Source of the DNA: Ulva prolifera
Lineage: Eukaryota > Chlorophyta > Ulvophyceae > Ulvales > Ulvaceae
Reading direction: 5' to 3'
Assembly: GCA_023078555.1 (NCBI GenBank)
Contig: CM041198.1
Coordinates: 2,530,800-2,594,799 of the forward strand
Length of the DNA: 64,000 bases
In this document: piece after piece, positions 12,501 to 24,325 of the stretch
How positions within the stretch are numbered: position 1 is the stretch's first letter
How the letters are laid out: each line of letters begins with the position of its first letter
Program-made: the position numbers and the translations under genes
The notes under the pieces: model-generated
The model's input: only the letters and a program-made list of their open reading frames with translations
Database searches by the model: none
Told to the model about the DNA's origin: nothing

Positions 12501-13368
12501 GTGTGCAGGAGCAGCCTGCCCGCACAGCCAGAATGCCTCTGGTGGGGGATCCGCCTGTGATGACTAGCAGCTGGCCTGGTGATTTCAGCATGCCTGTTGG
12601 TTATTCCTAGCAGGGGGGGCCTCGTAGTGCGGTTCACCTTCTCTCTGGGATGGCTGCGGCTCGTTGTATGAGAGATGGGACACACATTAGAAAAAGTCCC
12701 GTAGCTGCATGGGTGGCAGGTGAGCCACCCACTGCACTGCAGCCTACATGCTGCAGCCCAACGCTGGATGTCCGAGGATCAACAGGGCTCACACGCCTTC
12801 CATGTGGGAGTGTGGACAAATGCACACAGACAAGAGGCAGACGCACCGTCTGCCTGGTCGAGCATGCATCGCAGTTGCTCCACAGCTCGAGCTGCATCGG
12901 CAAAACGATGTTCCTGCAGCGCGAGGTCAAAGGCTTCCTGAGTCTCCGCCATTGTGGCGTGCATGCGCTGCATGATCTCACCAGCTTTTGTCTCCGTCAG
13001 CCGCCGCATAGACGAGGCCAGGGATGCAGCTTGCTGCGGAAGGGCATGTTCCAGCTCCTGCTTCGCTGCGGGGTCCTGTGGCTCAATATCAGCGGCTGCG
13101 ATGGTGTCCAGAACAGCCAGCACAGAAGCATCATCCTGCTGATCTGCTGCACACCTAGACAACTGAATTCAGCGAATTCAAGCGGGACATTGTTCAATGA
13201 AATATTTTGGAGAGACGGACCGGTGTCAAGCGTGTAGTCCAGTGTTGCAGCCAGTGCGCCTCGTAGCTCTGCCTGCCGGCTGACGATACGTGCTTCGTAT
13301 TCTTTCAATATATTCTCTGGATCGCTTCTTGGGTCGTAGGTGCCGAACAAAGATGTAGAAACCGCCAT
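9555..13368 (-). CDS. ZW10: ZW10 kinetochore / vesicle-tethering protein
   Basis: Minus-strand exons 13368-13221, 13146-12847, 12396-12136, 11596-11127 and about 10736-9555 join in frame to about 786 residues from an ATG at 13368, close to the usual ZW10 length (roughly 740-790). ZW10 serves in the RZZ kinetochore complex, which recruits dynein and the spindle checkpoint, and in the Dsl1/NRZ tether for Golgi-to-ER vesicles. The match is strongest at the C-terminus. There LWIDVSTCISSHL is followed by KLQALCEMLRMRTVDILEGW, FSAAEVQGLLRAVFQDNAFR and RQCISEI, which matches the helical end of the family. Exon 4 has SLVELVRFLRVHVF followed by a Trp-Pro segment, as in the middle domain. Exon 2 is helical. 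The last exon could start about 10 codons earlier at another in-phase acceptor. Its middle is unusually Ala-rich, with an uninterrupted Ala run near 10190-10215. Long plus-strand frames over it are shadows of this GC-rich exon. Confidence 0.83.
12446..12468. repeat. 23-nt G homopolymer (C run in ZW10 intron 2)
   Basis: There are 23 uninterrupted G on the plus strand. In the sense of ZW10 this is a C tract about 50 nt upstream of the acceptor of exon 3, inside intron 12397-12846. It may act as a polypyrimidine tract. Its exact length is uncertain because homopolymers are prone to sequencing error. Confidence 0.9.
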
Positions 13369-13938
13369 AATCGCGAATGTCCAGATGTGTCACAGCCCAG
13401 GGTAGAGTTGGAGACGGAGCTTCCAAGACGGGAATGACTATGTAATGCACATTGGATTAAAGTCGCTCCCTCAACCGAATTCAACGGTGCGCTGCTCACT
13501 TCACGCCATGTGGAAGATCCCCTTGGATGGCATTGCCTTGTGTAACGCACGCATTGCAGGAAGCCCCCGCCAGACCACTTGAGGGTACTGTTCATGATAT
13601 CCGAGATCGCGATCAGTTTCTTGGTTGCTGCGTTACAGTAATGAAGCACACACACGCGGACCTTCCAGGTGACTGTGGTGGCATCCACAGAGTGTGGCTT
13701 TTGGGGGAGCGGCAGCGGCCTCACGGGCTGAACAGCGGGCAACTGCGCCCGCTGCGTGTACTAAATTGCGAAGATGAAGCCTAGGCTTCAGCAAATCGCT
13801 ACTGTCGCATAATGAGCCTCCACGGTCCACTTCGTGCGTGTTTCAACAGCCTTAGCGCGATTGTGCCGGGCTGGTTGTTAGTATTCATGCCTGACCGCGC
13901 GATATAGTTTGGGGGCCGACGCGATCTGCGAGGAACCG
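13369..13938. promoter_or_regulatory. divergent promoter region between ZW10 and the coiled-coil gene
   Basis: The two start codons (ZW10 at 13368 on minus, coiled-coil gene at 13939 on plus) face away from each other across 570 nt, so this stretch must hold both promoters and 5' UTRs. A minus-strand frame at 13305-13742 is open but resembles no family. I see no clear TATA box or other defined element. Confidence 0.5.
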
Positions 13939-16900
13939 ATGCAAGATGCTCCTACTCCCCGCTCGAAAGCACCAAAGCCGATGTCGGCAGTTCCTTCGTC
14001 CGGTGGTCCCTCAGCACTTCCACAGCCATGTTCCAGCAGCCTGCAGGAACGCTTCCAGGAATGTAAAGCGGAAAACAGTCTTCTTGGGAACCTGCTGCAA
14101 GATATACAGTCGCAGAACAAGGCACTTGAGAAACAGCTGCAACAGGAACGGAAGAAATGTAACAAAGCCTCGCAAGCTGCGAAAGACGCTGAGCTGCGAG
14201 CTAAGGAAGCTCGAACTCAAGCAGAGCGAGGTACGGCCACATGAAATAAACTCTAGTACTTATCTGCAGCATTGCTTCTCTCTGGTGGTATCCTGGTCCT
14301 GCCGTCTGGCATGAAGCAAGCCAGTCCGCAGATGTCGAGAAAGTGAACGCTGCCACGGAGGAGCTGCAAAAAGTCCGCTCTACCTTGACGAGTCAAGCAA
14401 CATCTCTTCGTCGTCAGAAGGAGCGAAGTGAGCAGCTCGAGGATGTCATTATCGACCTCAAGCATGAGCTGGACGCTGCCACGGCGGGCAAGGCATCAGC
14501 AGAAGATGCAGTATCCAAAGCCAAGGCTTCTGCAAATCACAAACTCACAAAATTGAAGGCTGCTGAGGCAGCTGTGGAAGAAGCTAGAGATGAATTGGCT
14601 CAGGAGCGAGCTAAGCAGTCGGCCAATTCAAATGCTGCACAGGCGGACATCCAATCCATGCTGCAGTCGATGCAGCGCCAGTCCGACAAAGCGCTGGAAG
14701 CACTAGAACAGGCGCACGCTGTGCAGCTGAACGACCTGCAGAATCGTCTATCTGCAGTGCAAGCAGAGCGCAATGATCTTCTTGAGAAGCTCCACAGCAC
14801 TCAATTGCAGCTCAACGCTCCAGATCAAGCACAGTCTGCTCAGACAGGCGCCTCCACAGGTGAACAATCTGCCGAAACAGGCGCAGTGGCACAGAAGCCA
14901 AGCAGCAGTAGTAGCCGGGCAGCCTCTCCAGAAGCCGCAGCGTCCCAGCAGGCATCCATTGAAGAGCTGCAGCAGCGAAATAATCGGTTGCAGATGGCCC
15001 TTGCAGCCAAGCGTACTGCCGTCCGGCCTGCTCAGGAACTGCTGGACGAGGTGCTCCCATCTTCACCCTTGTCAATATGTACATCCAAGCAAATCCCACT
15101 CTGCAATGCTGGAATTTGCCAATTGTACCTGACCAAGCACAATGTTGATGTCAACATGCTCAGATTTCGTGCAAATTTTGAAGGGACAGTGCAATCGTGT
15201 TTTTCATCCCTTTTCTGGATGGTCCCTGTTAGACACTGCGATATCGCGCAATGACCAAACTGCACCCAGCCTGTGGTAAGGTGTACATTGAGTGCAGCCT
15301 ACCTGTATGTGTCTTGCTGATCTCCACATACGTATGGCTCTGCCCGCTGTCCACACCTGCATCACTCAAGTGTGTCATTCCGCATAAGAAACAGACGGGG
15401 AGGTCGATCTGAGGCGTGCTCAAAATGTGACGTGCCAAGCATGAGCCTGCTGAGAATTTCTATCAACTTGTTGCCGCCTTGACAAACTACAAGCATTGCC
15501 AAGGGCCGCCCGAGTCGCTGGACTACACTGGGTGCAGCCGCACTGCAGGTCTCCAGCCTGAAGGCAAAGTGTGCAAAGCTTCAGACAGACCGGGATGATC
15601 TCGCGGCGCAGCTGCAGCAGCGCACGGCGGAGGAGGTTGCAGGTCAGCAGGCGGTTGCAGAGGACAACGCCATGGTGCCATGGGTGGGTGGGCACCTCTG
15701 GCATGACTCTCTGCAGCTAACCGAGCGCCTTGCAGAGGCTGCGAGTGTCAACGCTGAGATTCTCAGTGAGCATACCGTGCTTACAAAGCAAGTCGAGGTG
15801 TGGGCCAATGCATACTAGTGGTCAGACGATGCTGTTTCTGAAGCCCAGCACTCCTCAACGTTCCTGCCCCAGGATGGCTTGTTCGCTCAAAGTTATTCAG
15901 CCATGTACTGATGAGCTGCAGCTGTCTCACGATGCAAAATTCTGAGTGAATTCTGAGTCTTGCTGTGCCTTCTATGCCAGTGGGTCTCGATCGGGGCATC
16001 ACCGTTGTTTGAGACGCTGCGGCTGCACAGCGTGACCTGCATTCCTTGCGACAAGATCAAAATCGTTTGTCGTGGTTGCAATCGCTTTTGCATCTGCTCA
16101 ACGATGACCTCAATTATCCAGCTGCTGCCAATTTTGTTGTGGCTGGCAGGGCCCGATGCGTTCTGTGTTGCGTGGTAGTGCCTATCAAAGCCACTGTCGG
16201 GTCCTCCCATTTGTCGAAGCCAGTATCCAGCATACTCGGTACACTTTTCCGGACACCGGTGGCTTGCAGGCAGCCGAGCGGAGCCTCGCAGAGGCCCGGA
16301 CCGAGATCGACCGCCTCAGTTGCGCCCACATCGACGCCACTATCGCCTCTGCCACAGCAGCGTGCGAGAACGCCGTCCCTCCTCCAGCTCCACCGTACAT
16401 TCCCTCTACGCCTCACGCTCTAGACGCCACATCACAGGCACTCATCGTGGCCTCCAGCGTGAACAAAGCGCAAGCGATTGGGGGCGGTGGGATGGACCGG
16501 CGCGTGATGCGTGAGATCGACGCCAACGCACTGGAACCCGCAGACTCGCCCAGAAGAGGCGATGGCCGCGGGTGCAGTGAGGCCCGGGGGGTCGACGTGA
16601 GCGCCACGAAGGTGCGCGTGCTGCAGTGCACAGTCGGGGAGCTAACACGGGCGGTCGAGGAGCTGCGGCGGCGGCTGCATGAGAGCGCGGCGCTGGAGCG
16701 GCGCGCGCGGGAGCTGCTCGCGGAGGCGCGGGCGCGCGAGCGCACGGGCGCACAGCGGCTGGCGGCGGAGGCGGCGCGCGTGCACGCGCTCGAGGTGATG
16801 CGTATGAACGGTGCGTGCCCCCAGCTGCGTTCTTTGTTGTATGGGGGGGTTGCCATGGGTGCGTGTGTGCGCCTTGATCTGTGACGTGGTCTGGAGGTTT

Positions 16901-19391
16901 CACAGGCTGAAGCATGGCGCCCGCGCACCCCCAGTGGCGCAGTTCTCCTGGAGACTCTGCATCATATACCGAGAGCGTTGTCAGACTTCCACGTAGTTCT
17001 GCAGCTCGGTGATCCCGAACCGTCAAGACATGCCTGCACTGACGCGCCACCGCTGTTACAGACTTGCGGGAGATCTCAAGGCTGCACCAGGGCCTCCCTG
17101 GACCCACGCCGGGAGCGTCTGGCAATGACTCCCTTCCAAATCACCAGGGTCCCGCTGGGGGCGAGGAGCGGCCGGCCGTGCGCAGCCAGTCCCTGCCGCC
17201 GCGGCCGCACCCTCCCAAGGTCAGCTTTGGCCTCGCGCGGCACCCTGGTGCGGCCCCGATGCCACCACCATTACTGCAGCAGCGGCCGCACAGTGCAGGT
17301 GCTGATGCGCCGATGTTGCCGCCGGGCGTCAGGAGCTACGGCGGCAGCCTGCGCATGCAGCCCCACTGGTCAGAGCTGCTCGCAGAGGCTTGCCAGGAGA
17401 CAGGGTCGCAGCGACCTGTGGGGGCTGGATTCGCAACAGGCTGGGGCGGTGGGGCCTGGGGGGCTGGTTCCGCATGGAGCTCGGCGCCTCCGAAGAGCGC
17501 TAGCGAACCAACCGCTTCCTGGGCGCATGGCGCAGTTGGGGCGTTGGCAGAGGTCGGCCCCGCCGCTCCTGTGGCCCAGGCTCCGGCCGACCAGGCCGCT
17601 TATGAGGCAGCTTATCAGCGGGTTCAGAGCATGCTGAACGCGGCGCATGCCCCGACGGCCCCGGCCGGCGCTGGCCTGCAAGCTGCTCCAGACAATGCTC
17701 TCGTGGCGCCATCACCCGCCCTGCAGCGGACTCCACACGCCCAAGGCCAGCCGTATCAGCGGGTGCCACTGCAGTCTCATGCACCGGTGTCTGCCGGGAC
17801 TGCCGGCGTATCTCATCTGGCTGGCCCGCCGCAGTGGCTGCAGGGTGCTCCTACCCATGGGCCGCATGGGAGCAGCGGTGCTGATGCACTGATTGCCGCG
17901 CAGCGGACCCGCAGCATGTCTGGTGCTGCAGTAGGTGCTCAGCCTAGCAGCAACGGCGGCTTCAGCGGCGCTGGTGCGATGGCGGGAATGCAGGCAGCAC
18001 CGGCTGTCCCACATGCACGCCCAACTCATGGCCAGATGGATGCACCGTGCACGCTGGCTGCGGCGCCGGGCTGGGGACAGCCTGCGGGGTGCGCCCCGCA
18101 CTCAATGGCGCCACTTAGCAGCAGTGGCCGCAGCACAGCACAGCAGCCGGGGCCGGGTCCTCCAGACCATGCTGTCGGGGGCAACATGGCGGTGTGGGGA
18201 CAGCAAGGCGCCTCGGTGCCGAGTGCAGCCGCGGTGTCCTCGCCATGGGGTGGACCTCCTGGGACATCTGTCCCACCCGATGCCGTGGCTGTGAGCGGAT
18301 GGTCCGGGTCGGTGGGGCGCGGCGTCGGCGGTGGCGGGGTGCGTGGTGTCGGCAGAGATGGGGCCCAGGGACTGCATGAGAGCGCGCCTGGTGCCGGCGC
18401 CAGGCCCAGCGGAGCCCAGGGTGCTCCTGGGGGAGGGTCGCTGGGTGGCGGAGGCATTTGTGACCTCAGAAGTGCATTGAGCATGTCTGGGCTGCCGGAG
18501 GCGGGACGGAGCGGCTCTGGCTGCAGTCGGCAGGAGCCACCCCGCGCAGATGTGGGCAGTGCGGCGCAGGGTGGGATAGGAGGGAACGAGGCACACGGGC
18601 CATTCAGCCACGCCGCTGATGCTACTGGCGGGAGTCACGCTGGCGGGGGGAGCGAATGCGGAGACGTGAGCTTGAGTGGGGGGGTGCCTGGAGGTGGCTC
18701 AGGTGGTCCCGGCTCGCGGCGTTGTGACTGGGATCGCAGTGGCTCATGGCGCGAGCCATCCTTTGGCCCATGTGACGGTCGGCGAGAGGCTTCGCTGCGT
18801 TGTGATATGCCATTGCGAGGTGGGGAGGGATCCAGGGTGCCCCTTGAGCGAGATAGTGCAGCGGGGGAGGGTGTGCAGGCTCCGGTGGCGGGCAGTAGCA
18901 GGGGTAGCATGGGGGACGTTCCTGTGCTGATGACCAGCGCGAGCCCAGAGAGCTGGACGCGGCCCCGTGACTCCCGTGCGCACCAGTGTGGTGGGCTGCT
19001 GCAGAGCCACGGTGTGAGTGCAAGCGAGGGTCGCAACGCCAGCTGCGACTCTGCATGGAAGGAGGAAGTGTTCAGCGGCATGGCGATGGCTGAGGCGGCG
19101 CTGGGCGGTGCGGGCGCTGTTGGGGGCCTGCATGCGGGGGACGGGCGCCCGCCTCGGTGGGCGGCGCCACAGAACCGGGGAGCCGCGGCTGCTGCCGCCA
19201 GAGATGGGTCACAGGATGGTATGATCCGGAACCTGTCCTGTGTCGACAGTTTCGCGAGCATTGGGTTGGCTGGCGGTGAGAGTGGCTTAGGGGCACCGGC
19301 TGGTACTGCGTCTGCGCTACAGCGGCTTGCATGCGAGCCAGTGCTGTTGGGGAACTCCTTCGACTTCAGGGACAGCGGTGCGATGCTTTGA
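13939..19391 (+). CDS. coiled-coil protein with long Gly/Ser/Ala/Pro-rich tail, unknown function
   Basis: Five exons, 13939-14230, 14332-15050, 15549-15797, 16270-16810 and 17062-19391, join in frame to 1,376 residues with a TGA stop. Residues from about 30 to 600 are rich in Glu, Lys, Gln, Ala and Leu in heptad-like spacing, for example LQERFQECKAENSLLGNLLQ, LEDVIIDLKHELDAATAGKA and VGELTRAVEELRRRLHESAA, so a long coiled coil is predicted. The last 776 residues (exon 5) are low-complexity, rich in Gly, Ser, Ala, Pro and Gln, and probably disordered. No catalytic motif, signal peptide or membrane segment is seen. The ATG at 13939 is the first in-frame one. Such proteins are often structural parts of basal bodies, cilia or scaffolds, but nothing here proves that. 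Strong antisense frames over exon 5 come from its GC-rich composition. Confidence 0.75.
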
Positions 19392-20964
19392 GGCTCTGCA
19401 GCCTCATGAAGAGTACGCAAACTTCACTGCAGGTGTTGGCCATTAGCTGCGTTGTTTGAGGCAACATGGACATGACAATATGTGTTGTTATAACACAATG
19501 TGGTGAGGACTGAGATCCTGCGCGAGCGCCGCGGAGCAGTATCTGGGAGAAATGATGGCGAAGTATGTCTCCCGTGTAACATGATGTCCTTTGCATTTGC
19601 ACCTGACTCTGGGCAATACTTCATGACCGTGGATGCTCACACAGGCGTAGCGGGGCCGGAGCAGGACGGCAGGGTGGAATGTGATATTGCGTATCGCATC
19701 AACAATCGATGCTAGACACCAGTACATCACTGGATCCTCCTTGTTGGCAGCCACTGATTGTTACTGTTGCAATGTTCCACAGATCTGTGGCACAGCAGAT
19801 CTGAACAGCAGAGTCGAAGAACTCCAGCAGTGGTTGCTATGGTGTGGCAGATGTTGCACCATGCCATAGCATCATGCTGTGCTCATGTCTGCCTGTCGGG
19901 ATCGTGCTGCATGATGTGTTGTCGTGACTGCAAACCAGCTACAGTGGTCAGAGAGTGCCCCTGGTATGTCCTGCGCCAGGAGCACGGTGCTGAAGCATAA
20001 GGATCATGAGGAATGACCTGCCTTGCCGCTTTGCATACGCCACCTCATGCAAGCGAGAGCACCGAGCGCTTACAAACACAGGCAATCTAAACACTACGCA
20101 TCCATTCATACACCTACCATGGTTCCCCTCCAGCGCCGCTCGACTGGGTGCCTTGGTAAGTACGGTACCTAGTGCAGCCCCCCTCTACACCCCCCTGCAT
20201 GCCCGGCCTGGCCTCAGGCATACCCTAACAAAGCACCGCCGCAGCGACCTTCCAACCCTGTACCCACATCAACAAAGCTGCCCCCACGCGCATGCAACGC
20301 ATGCACGCTCAGCTGAAGCGCGGCACGGAAGACTACAAGCACAGCTCCCCCCCCTGGTCCTCGGCACACTTACAGGTGGTCAAATTGCAGTGCACAGGGA
20401 GCTGAGGCTGCGGGCGCACACACTCAGCATGCATCACCAGCCGCATTGCACTAGAGCCATGACCGAGCTGCCCACCCTGCCCACCCTGCCCACCTACGGC
20501 GATCAGGAGCCGTGGTCAACTGAACACTTTGCTGTGCTGACGCCATGGAGGAAAGTTCAGGCATGCATGCCCCGCGCCGCGGGACGGCGACCGGCAGACC
20601 CCGCGCACGCACACGCTTGCTGCCGCCGCCACAGCGGGGTGAGCTCTCACCCACACATTACGCAAGGGCCCCTTGGCTGGGCACGCCTCCGACTCTCAGC
20701 CCCGCGGCAATCCCACTCGAGGGTGCCGGGTTATTGCTCGCTGCCACACAGGCACACTTGCGCCGCCGTGTGCAATTGCAAGCAGAGTTATTTCCAGGAT
20801 GCTCACGCATCCTGCTGAGGCCGCGCATGCATGTACGCATGCATGCGCGCGTGTGGCGGCAGCTCCATCTTGCCGCTTGCGCGCAGATGTGGCTCAATCG
20901 GTGCCGCAACGATGTCGCACGACGGGCCACGCCACGCGACGCGTGTCCCGCCATCGCCCAGCTA
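19392..20964. other. tail-to-tail intergenic stretch
   Basis: This lies between the ends of the coiled-coil gene (+) and the glycosyltransferase-like gene (-). A plus-strand frame at 20006-20818 is open for 270 codons but reads as a His/Pro/Cys/Arg-rich mix without recognisable motifs or splice context. No RNA gene or mobile element is recognised. Confidence 0.45.
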
Positions 20965-23900
20965 TCACCTGCGCACGCCCTTCTCCCCCGCCCGGCGAGC
21001 TTGGTAGCGCTTCCGCGCCGCCTGCTTCGCCCGCTGCGACCCCTCCTGGTTCACCTCGGCCCCGCAGAGCCCCGGGAACTCGGCATCCATGTCCGCCTCC
21101 TCCCCGGTGCTGCGGACGCGCACAAAGCCGAAGCGGTGGATCGGCGCGTACGCGAGGCCGGTCGCGTTGGCGAACGCATGCGTGTAGATCTCCGAGTGGA
21201 TCGGCACGTGCCGGCACATGTGCATCGCGAAGAAGCGGCGGCGCTTCCACACCGCCGCGGCGTCCGGCGCGAGCATGTGGAAGCGGTCGTTGATGCCGCG
21301 CCACCGCGCAAATGCCGGCGCGTACACCGTGTCCTCCTGCACACGCGGCGTGGGGTGATTCACATGCTGTTTTTTCCACATGTTGAGTATCCCTGTGACG
21401 GCTCGCGGACAGACAGACAGCCCGCGGACACGTGGGTAGCTCGCGCTATCACCACACTGTTAGAACACAAAAAAATATCAAAGATCGTTGCATGTGGGCA
21501 GGCCTGACGGTCTAACTCTGTGCTGGACGACCGCGATGGCCACCGTGTCATCCTATAAACCAGGCTTCCAGTTGCTTCACTGTGAAAAGATGGGGCCGGC
21601 ACTCCCACAACTACAATGAGGATCCTACGATGCTCTCATGTGAACTGGGCTTTGGATTATTGCTCCATGATGAGATTGGGCTGGCACCTCTTGACTAGAA
21701 TGTGGCGGTGCTATGCATTCATAGCATGCATTCATAGCAGGCCACCTGGTGAGTTGGTGCTACAGGGCCACAGACAGAGAGGCAGGTGGTGGTGAGTTGA
21801 TGGTACATCCATGTATTTGGTGGTGACAGAAAGGTGTGTAAAAGAGACACAATCGTCACATGCCAGGCTGTGCCATGCATAGCCCAGCATGACATGCCCA
21901 TGTGAAGCAGTGTGGCCATGACAGCGATGACCAAGTTTGCCTGTTCAACTGTGAAAACTATGACAAATTACTATGTGAGGCTGGAACATGGAGCATGTGC
22001 TCTATGCACTGAGAGTGATGCACCGTGTTTCAGGCTGTGGTGGGTACAGTTATATGCTGTTGGAAAGCTGATGCCAGGCTGACACTCAGGATTTCATCTG
22101 ACAACATCTGCACAGGCTGCACTATCACCAGGCTTTGTCAGGCAGATGTGCAAAAGAGAGGCCTGGGCACAACATCTGCCCAGGCAAGCCCGATCCAGGC
22201 TGACATAGGCTCCAATATGGTTGTATGGCCAGGCGAGCCAGGCTGACACAGGCTCTAATCTGGTGTGTGTCCCCAGGCGGTGCTACCTGCCTCTCTGGCT
22301 TCGTCCTTGTAACACAGGCTTTAATGCGCAAGCATTCATTATCCCGGGGAACCGGAGATTTAGCCCAATCGGAGAGGCAGGCAGCAAGGCAGCTCACACA
22401 GTCCTCAACCTGTGAGGCTCACATACATAGTCCTCTCTGCCTCCGCACACCCGAGCCACAGCCAGGGGCAGGACCAGAAAGCCAGCCCAACACTGGCACT
22501 AGATGAGTGGGTGCACTGCAGCTTGCAAGTGGTACAAGTGTGCTGCATGCAGGAAGCCTGTAGCTATCCACTACAGGGATCCCACATGCGCCACGACACT
22601 GCCAGGGCAATCCTGGAATGAATCGCGCAATGACATTGAGAAACGGCATGCCTTTGCAATGTGCCCCTGCTTCTGAGCTCTGGACATGCTTCAGATGGTT
22701 CATGTGACATGCCCAGGAGGCCCATGACGTATTGAACCAGGAGCATCTAGGAGAATCATGCAGAATCATGCCAATCTCCGTCAGTGCTCCGTCAGTGCTC
22801 CGTCAGAACAGACATCTGCTCTCTGGCAGAGCACTGAAAAAGCACTGGCATACCACCGCATCGAAGTATAATGAGTAAATGACACAGAAACACAGGGTGT
22901 GCCATGAAGCCCAGGCATGCAGCCCAGGCATGCACACACCCAAGGGTGATAGGCTTGTATGGGCACCTTTAGAGACAGCTGTGGCTGCCACAGGCACCAA
23001 CGAAAACAAACAAGCAAAACCTCACAGCAGATGAGGCAGATCATACTCCTATGACCCATGGCCACTGCTTGCCTTGAACTCTGCAGCACTCTGCTGCAGC
23101 TGTCAGCTGACTGTGCATCCTATTATGCATGAAAGTATGCATGATCAGAGAGGCATATCCAGGGGGACATTGCCAGCTCCAAAACCCAGGAGCAGCTTAT
23201 CCGATTGCTGTGGTGCTCCACCAGCAAGCAGGTGGCGGACCCTAGCTCACAAGCAGAGGGATGATCCCACACAGGCATGCATGCATGCTCCCACTGTGAG
23301 TGCATGATTGCCACTATGTAGTTACAAAGGACAGAGGCCGGGCAGCAAACCCCGTCGCCAGGACTACACACGCAAATCCACTCACGCATGATTGCCACTA
23401 TGTATGACTGTATGATTGTGGTGTTCCTCTTCGTGCCTTAACAGCCATGCCTGTGCCTGTGCAACACGGACAAAGAGGGAGGAAGAGGACAAAGACGGAG
23501 AACACACACGAACACGGATACCGCGGTGCTACCTGCCTCTCCGGCTTTGCCGTTGTAGCACAGGCATGGCTGCCAGCTGCCACTATGCCTGCCGCCACGG
23601 CGCCTCCGGCACTGCCTGTGCCAAAGCCCGGAGCAGATCACACCTGCGAGCAAGGCATGCCCGGCAGCGCCCCCCCTGGCTCCTTCCTTCCTGGTGTGGG
23701 AGGAAAGAACCCCCTACTTCTCCACACCAGGATGGAAGGAACACTGCCTGGAGCGCATCCGCTACCGTGACCCTCTCCACCCTACTGGCTGCGACAGTGA
23801 CAGCACCAGGCTCCGCCCCGTCGCAGGAGGAAACCAAAATCAACGAGTTGAACATTTTAAATCGATCGGGTTTGGAGCATTTCGGGTGTACACAACCAAC

Positions 23901-24279
23901 GTCCGCAGGGGCGATGAGCGCCGTGGGAGCCTACGGCTGCAGCACCCTGGCGGCGCCGTCGGGGCAGGCGCACGCAGCCGCCGACGGCGAGAGGTCCTGG
24001 TGTAGAGAGAGGGGGTGCCGTGCACCACACCCTGGCACCGCCTGCGCCTCTCCGCAGCAATGCTGCAACACGCAAGCCAGACACACCAGGCTCAGCCTGG
24101 CAGCCTGGCGCAAGTCACTTGGTGTGCAAGCTAGAGAGGTGGACGCACGGCCCAAGTAATAATAAGAAGGTCCGGCAGCTGTACCGTGCTGGCTGCGGAT
24201 GAGCGTTTGTTCGTAAACGATACCGGCCCGGCCAACACATCCGCCACGACTCCTCCGCACAAGGCAGTTGAGGCTGGCT

Positions 24280-24325
<46 letters not shown>

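Noticed and set aside
18635-19420. 261-codon minus-strand frame over the coiled-coil gene tail
   Set aside because: It is Pro/Ser/Arg/His-rich with no splice context. The opposite strand fits a complete in-phase gene.
20006-20818. 270-codon plus-strand frame
   Set aside because: It has no motifs, a composition unlike a folded protein, and no splice signals or family match.
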